Positions 60,459 to 64,000 of a stretch of 64,000 nucleotides of DNA are shown here, piece by piece. The notes beneath the pieces are model-generated. The model was not told the DNA's origin, did no database searches, and saw nothing but the letters and a program-made list of their open reading frames with translations. Numbering within the stretch: the stretch's first letter is position 1; each line of letters starts with the position of its first letter. Made by a program: the position numbers and the translations under genes. The stretch comes from Chryseobacterium sp. KLBC 52 (GTDB lineage: Bacteria > Bacteroidota > Bacteroidia > Flavobacteriales > Weeksellaceae): the NCBI RefSeq assembly GCF_003347605.1, contig NZ_QDFZ01000007.1:62001-126000 (forward strand), written 5' to 3'.

Positions 60459-61532
60459 ATGCCGAATACGATCATTATTGGCTCTGGCTCTTATATTCCG
60501 AACAGAGTTATTGGTAGAGATTACTTCATGAATTCCGAGTTCTACACTGAAGACGGAGTAAAGATTGAAAAGCCTGTGGAAGAGACCATTGCGAAATTTG
60601 TAGAGATTACAGAAATCGAAAACAGGAGATTCATTGAGGATGATCTTTCCAACTCTCAAATCGGTTATGAAGCTGCAAAAATTGCCCTTGAAGATGCAAA
60701 AGTAGACGGCGAAGAATTGGATTATATCATCTACGCAAGCAATTTCGGGGAAGTTACTGAAAACGGATACGCTGATTTTATGCCGACCATGGCAGCGAGA
60801 GTAAAAAATAAACTGGGAATCAAAAACAGAAAATGCGTAACGTATGATATGGTTTTCGGATGCCCGGGATGGGTTGAAGCTATGATTTTGGCTGATAATC
60901 TTATCAAAGCTAAAGTAGCTAAAACAATTCTTGTTATCGGAGGAGAGACTTTAAGCAGAGTAACGGATCCATACGACAGAAACAGAATGATCTTTGCTGA
61001 TGGTGCCGGAGCGGTAGTAGTAAAAGCAACTGACGAAGAAAATGTAGGGATTATTGCTCATAACACTATTTGTGACAACGGGCCGGAATTAAATTATCTT
61101 GAAAACCAACCCTCTATCAATAAAGAAGCAGATCAAAAACGTCTTTATGTAAGAATGTTAGGACGAAAAATCTACGAATACGCTCTTAAAAACGTACCGG
61201 TTGCCATTAAAGATACGATTACGGATGCAAATCTTTCTATTGAAGATATAGATAAAATCTTAATTCACCAGGCAAACGCTAAAATGGATTATGCTATGAT
61301 TGAGAGACTTCACAGGCTTTATGACGTGAAAGAGTATGATCACGCGATTTCTCCTATGACAATCCAGGATCTGGGAAATACTTCTGTAGCCACAATTCCT
61401 ACCATGTATGATTTAATAATTAAAGGAAAAATGGAGGGTCAATCGTTTAAAGATAATGGTAACATTGTAATGACTTCGGTAGGTGCCGGAATGAACATCA
61501 ATGCTATCGTTTATAGATTTCCTAAAAAGTAA
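60459..61532 (+). CDS. 3-oxoacyl-ACP synthase III family protein
   Basis: 357 aa. The thiolase fold shows catalytic Cys135 in MVFGCPGWVEA, the His in ILIHQANAKMD and the Asn in LGNTSVATIP, the complete KASIII triad. It is longer than typical FabH (about 320-335 aa) with insertions, so it may be a KASIII paralogue rather than the fatty-acid initiator. It condenses an acyl starter with malonyl-ACP. A hairpin follows the stop. Confidence 0.92.
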   Translation: MPNTIIIGSGSYIPNRVIGRDYFMNSEFYTEDGVKIEKPVEETIAKFVEITEIENRRFIEDDLSNSQIGYEAAKIALEDAKVDGEELDYIIYASNFGEVTENGYADFMPTMAARVKNKLGIKNRKCVTYDMVFGCPGWVEAMILADNLIKAKVAKTILVIGGETLSRVTDPYDRNRMIFADGAGAVVVKATDEENVGIIAHNTICDNGPELNYLENQPSINKEADQKRLYVRMLGRKIYEYALKNVPVAIKDTITDANLSIEDIDKILIHQANAKMDYAMIERLHRLYDVKEYDHAISPMTIQDLGNTSVATIPTMYDLIIKGKMEGQSFKDNGNIVMTSVGAGMNINAIVYRFPKK

Positions 61533-61552
61533 TATTTAAACATTAAAAATAT

Positions 61553-61589
61553 AAAAGCACAGGGAAGTTTATTCTTTGTGCTTTTTTTT
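61553..61589 (+). terminator. Terminator after KASIII gene
   Basis: AAAAGCACA (61553-61561) pairs with TGTGCTTTT (61577-61585), followed by T run. Confidence 0.8.
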
Positions 61590-61598
61590 GATCAGAAC

Positions 61599-62804
61599 AT
61601 GCAAAAGAATTTTTTAATTATCGCCGGAATCTTCCTGTTTTTGGAAGTATACATTTATCAGGCTATCAGAACACTTACCGATAATTTTTGGATCAGAATC
61701 GGATATTGGGTAATTTCTTTGGTTGTATACGGGATTTTCGCTTACGAAGTCACTCATTACCAGAGATCAGACAAAAGTATGGTAAGAGCTCAAATCATGA
61801 TTTCATTATTTTTGATCTTCATTCTTCCTAAGATTTTCGTGGTTCTGTTTTTATTAATTGATGATATTATCAGAACCGGAGGTTATCTGATAGGCTTCGC
61901 CAAACCTTCGGAAAATTTCTTCCCGGAGAGAAGGAAATTTCTGAGCCTGATAGGATTGGGAATGAGTGGTGTTCTTTCCGCTCTTTTTATTGACGGAATT
62001 ACGTTTGGAAAGTACAGACATAAAGTGAGAAGAGTAAGGGTAAATTTTGCTAATCTTCCGAAAAGCTTTAAAGGCTATAAAATCATCCAGATTTCAGATG
62101 TTCACAGTGGAAGTTTCTCAGATCCCAGCAAATTGCAGCATGCAATCGACCTGATCAACGAGCAGAAACCTGACCTGGTATTGTTTACCGGAGACATGGT
62201 GAACAACGTAGCAGATGAGTTCAAACCTTTCATCCCTCTGTTTTCAAAAATTAAGGCTAAAGACGGAAAATTAGCTGTGCTAGGAAACCATGATTACGGA
62301 GATTACGTAACCTGGGAATCACCTGCAGCCAAAAAACAAAACCTTGACAACTTAATTCAGTATGAAAAACAGGCGGGATTTGACATGCTGAGAAACGAGC
62401 ACAGGGTGATCGAAAGAAACGGCGAAAAACTATATATTCTTGGAGTCGAAAACTGGGGACTGAAACCATTCCCTCAATTCGGAAGAATAGATGACGCTTT
62501 AAAAGATGTGCCTGAATCCGCTACAAAGATTCTGATGAGCCATGATCCAACTCACTTTGACTACGTGGTAAAAAAACATCCTGCAAACATCCATCTGACC
62601 CTTTCAGGACATACTCACGGAATGCAGTTTGGTTTAGATCTTAAAAATGTAAAATGGTCACCCGTACAGTATAAGTATCCAAAATGGGCTGACTTGTATG
62701 AAAGTGAGGGGAAACTGCTGTATGTAAACAGAGGATTTGGTGTATTGGGATATCCAGGAAGAGTGGGTGTACTGCCGGAGATTACGCTTTTTGAGCTAAG
62801 CTAG
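61599..62804 (+). CDS. Membrane-anchored metallophosphoesterase
   Basis: 401 aa. The N-terminal 120 residues hold about four hydrophobic segments, then a Tat-like RRKFLSLIGLG stretch. The calcineurin-like domain (about 165-400) shows ISDVHSG, FTGDMVNN, LGNHDYG, MSHDPTHF and SGHTHGMQ, all metal-ligand motifs. The layout matches YkuE-type phosphoesterases. The ATG at 61599 is used because the earlier GTG at 61578 falls in the terminator stem. The substrate is unknown. Confidence 0.94.
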   Translation: MQKNFLIIAGIFLFLEVYIYQAIRTLTDNFWIRIGYWVISLVVYGIFAYEVTHYQRSDKSMVRAQIMISLFLIFILPKIFVVLFLLIDDIIRTGGYLIGFAKPSENFFPERRKFLSLIGLGMSGVLSALFIDGITFGKYRHKVRRVRVNFANLPKSFKGYKIIQISDVHSGSFSDPSKLQHAIDLINEQKPDLVLFTGDMVNNVADEFKPFIPLFSKIKAKDGKLAVLGNHDYGDYVTWESPAAKKQNLDNLIQYEKQAGFDMLRNEHRVIERNGEKLYILGVENWGLKPFPQFGRIDDALKDVPESATKILMSHDPTHFDYVVKKHPANIHLTLSGHTHGMQFGLDLKNVKWSPVQYKYPKWADLYESEGKLLYVNRGFGVLGYPGRVGVLPEITLFELS

Positions 62805-62805
62805 A

Positions 62806-62945
62806 GGTTCGGACTTCGGGATGCGAGATTCGGGGTACGAGTTATTATTTACAAATGGTGGGTTGTTTTTGTTCCTGGTTACCTACCGCGTTAAACACTT
62901 ACACTCTCAAACTCAAAAACCCTGCTACCTAATATCTGCAACCTA
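62806..62945. repeat. Heptamer repeat copy with G-rich and C-rich halves
   Basis: Left half: TTCGGGATGCGAGA (62815-62828) and GGGGTACGAG. Right half: ACTCTCAAACTC and CCCTGCTACCTAAT. The latter is the reverse complement of words near 33330. It follows the metallophosphoesterase stop at once. Confidence 0.6.
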
Positions 62946-62949
62946 TTAC

Positions 62950-63702
62950 CTAAAAAATATAATCTTTCATGCGGGAAGTAGCCATTTCCCTGTCATTGAG
63001 AAAAGTAAGGAGGGCATCTAATTTGTCCTCCATTTTTTTGCCCGAAAATAAGCTTCGGTAAAAAGGAATATCAAAACGATATTTCTTGAAATCTGTAAAC
63101 TGCCATGTGTTGAGATAGATCAGCACAAATTCTTCATTCTGCAAAGTTTCGAGAACCATATTCTGATAATACTTCATCGGCAGGATCTGGAATACAAAAT
63201 CATTATAAGGCAGCTGACTGTATGGAGAGATACTTTCCGGAACAATACTCAGTCCGTCTTCTTCTGTGATGACGGTATCTCTTTTAAGTCTTTTGAAAGG
63301 AAAAAGAATATTGGCATTATCAATATTAGAGACATAATTAAATTCCATCATCTTCAAAGTTTCCTGAGAAACTTTTACATCTTTCTGACGGATTCCTCTG
63401 ATCTGTTTTTCCAGAAGATCCTGAATATTCTTCTTGGCATTTTCAATTTCTTCAGGATTTGAACCTTTGTTATAAAAAGCAATTTCATGCCCTTTGGATG
63501 AAATTGCTTTTATTAAATGATGAAGTTTTTCGGTAAGAGAAACCTCTACAAAAAAACTTGATTTGACATCATGAATATCTAAAATTCTAAGAATAGCTTT
63601 GGTATTATCTTCTGTAATTTTCAATCGCTCATCAGCAGTAATTGAAGAGCCGTTTTTTACTTCAGCCTCAATACAGGTGATGTTAAAAGTCAATAATACC
63701 AT
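62950..63702 (-). CDS. Degenerate polysaccharide deacetylase-like protein
   Basis: 250 aa. The N-terminus VLLTFNITCIEAEV is in the position of the NodB TFD motif, but the catalytic Asp is replaced (TFN). A GHEIAFYNKG stretch occupies the HxxxH motif place with the second His lost. The remainder (NIDNANILFPFKRLKRD; EEFVLIYLNTWQF) keeps NodB fold outlines. Loss of metal ligands suggests a non-hydrolytic, possibly binding or scaffold, role. It precedes nothing on its strand in this window. Confidence 0.72.
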   Translation of the reverse strand: MVLLTFNITCIEAEVKNGSSITADERLKITEDNTKAILRILDIHDVKSSFFVEVSLTEKLHHLIKAISSKGHEIAFYNKGSNPEEIENAKKNIQDLLEKQIRGIRQKDVKVSQETLKMMEFNYVSNIDNANILFPFKRLKRDTVITEEDGLSIVPESISPYSQLPYNDFVFQILPMKYYQNMVLETLQNEEFVLIYLNTWQFTDFKKYRFDIPFYRSLFSGKKMEDKLDALLTFLNDREMATSRMKDYIF

Positions 63703-63786
63703 TTAAATCAAAGTTTATATAAATTCTATAAAATATTAAAAATCAGATGTTAAAAACAAAAGTAATTAAAGCATTACTTTACATTA

Positions 63787-64000
63787 TTAATCCTTTCCTA
63801 ATTTTACTTTCAGATTCTTGATCATATCTTTTGTCATTTCAGAAATTCCGAAATCATACGTCAGACCCCAGTCTTTTTTCGCTACTGAATCATCAATAGA
63901 AGCCGGCCATGAATCTGCAATTGCCTGTCTGAAATCCGGGTTATAATCGATCGTAAAATCCGGAATTTCTTTCTTGATTTCGTCTGATAATTCTTTTGGA
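63787..64000 (-). CDS. NAD-dependent epimerase/dehydratase (C-terminal end, cut by window edge)
   Basis: Only the last 70 codons are present. The tail ADSWPASIDDSVAKKDWG followed by LTYDFGISEMTKDMI matches the C-terminus of the short-chain epimerase group, often annotated as L-threonine dehydrogenase or UDP-sugar epimerase. The NAD-binding part lies beyond the edge. Confidence 0.85.
   Translation of the reverse strand, partial: PKELSDEIKKEIPDFTIDYNPDFRQAIADSWPASIDDSVAKKDWGLTYDFGISEMTKDMIKNLKVKLGKD

Noticed and set aside
62821..63021. Small open frame after the metallophosphoesterase gene
   Set aside because: It covers the G-rich/C-rich repeat and the end of the next gene on the opposite strand.

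Overview
The window looks like a chromosomal segment of a Flavobacteriia member close to Chryseobacterium. The evidence is internal. It has a SusC/SusD/SusE starch operon, a PorT-type T9SS protein, a T9SS-sorted secreted enzyme and a GLPGLI-family protein. Many genes are preceded by the Bacteroidota promoter (TTG, about 19 bp, then TAnnTTTG). Shine-Dalgarno sequences are mostly absent, base composition is AT-rich, and a flavobacterial-type 6S RNA lies between zapA and rny. There are no rRNA or recognisable tRNA genes, no CRISPR array, no transposase and no prophage. The window is mostly ordinary chromosome with several accessory loci.

Layout. 1-11.6 kb is a starch/maltodextrin locus on the minus strand: susC, susD, susE and a GH97 alpha-glucosidase, then a GH13 enzyme, an NTF2-like secreted protein and an SLC45-like sugar transporter cut by the window edge. 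A plus-strand sterol desaturase gene sits in the middle. 12-15.6 kb holds metG, a membrane protein and a methyltransferase. 15.9-19 kb is an iron-siderophore pair (TonB receptor and siderophore-interacting reductase) with a candidate Fur site. 19.4-24.4 kb is a tripartite drug-efflux set (MFS, HlyD, TolC) with an AraC regulator. 24.5-29.5 kb has an Mpo1-like protein, DUF2891 and DUF4349 proteins, a small eRF1-domain-like protein and a modular LPMO. 30-34.4 kb holds an RsmI-like methylase, an LMW phosphatase, dnaA, a thioesterase and pheA. 34.8-43.8 kb has secreted and membrane proteins, rarA, yidD, lgt, nnr and mscL. 44-50 kb has serA, a HAD protein, idi, gcvT, an ArsC-like protein, a thioesterase and a GLPGLI protein. 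50.2-54.3 kb has a fluoride riboswitch with a CLC-type exporter, a LysR/YeiH pair and a double-glycine-leader Cys-rich peptide. 54.4-64 kb has an MFS permease, rny, 6S RNA, zapA, a coiled-coil division-type protein, porT, ubiE, a KASIII enzyme, a metallophosphoesterase, a degenerate deacetylase and the end of an epimerase gene.

Functional links. SusCDE capture oligosaccharides at the outer membrane, GH13 and GH97 hydrolyse them, and the MFS transporter would carry the products inward. PorT serves the secretion system that the LPMO sorting tail needs. The riboswitch and the CLC protein form a fluoride-resistance unit. The intergenic DNA carries several families of palindromic or heptamer-based repeats: a 161-bp nested palindrome, a 33-bp perfect palindrome, a 163-bp imperfect palindrome, a ~121-bp dispersed repeat in two copies, and G-rich/C-rich heptamer stretches just after four stop codons. 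These and the riboswitch unit are the most distinctive non-coding content.
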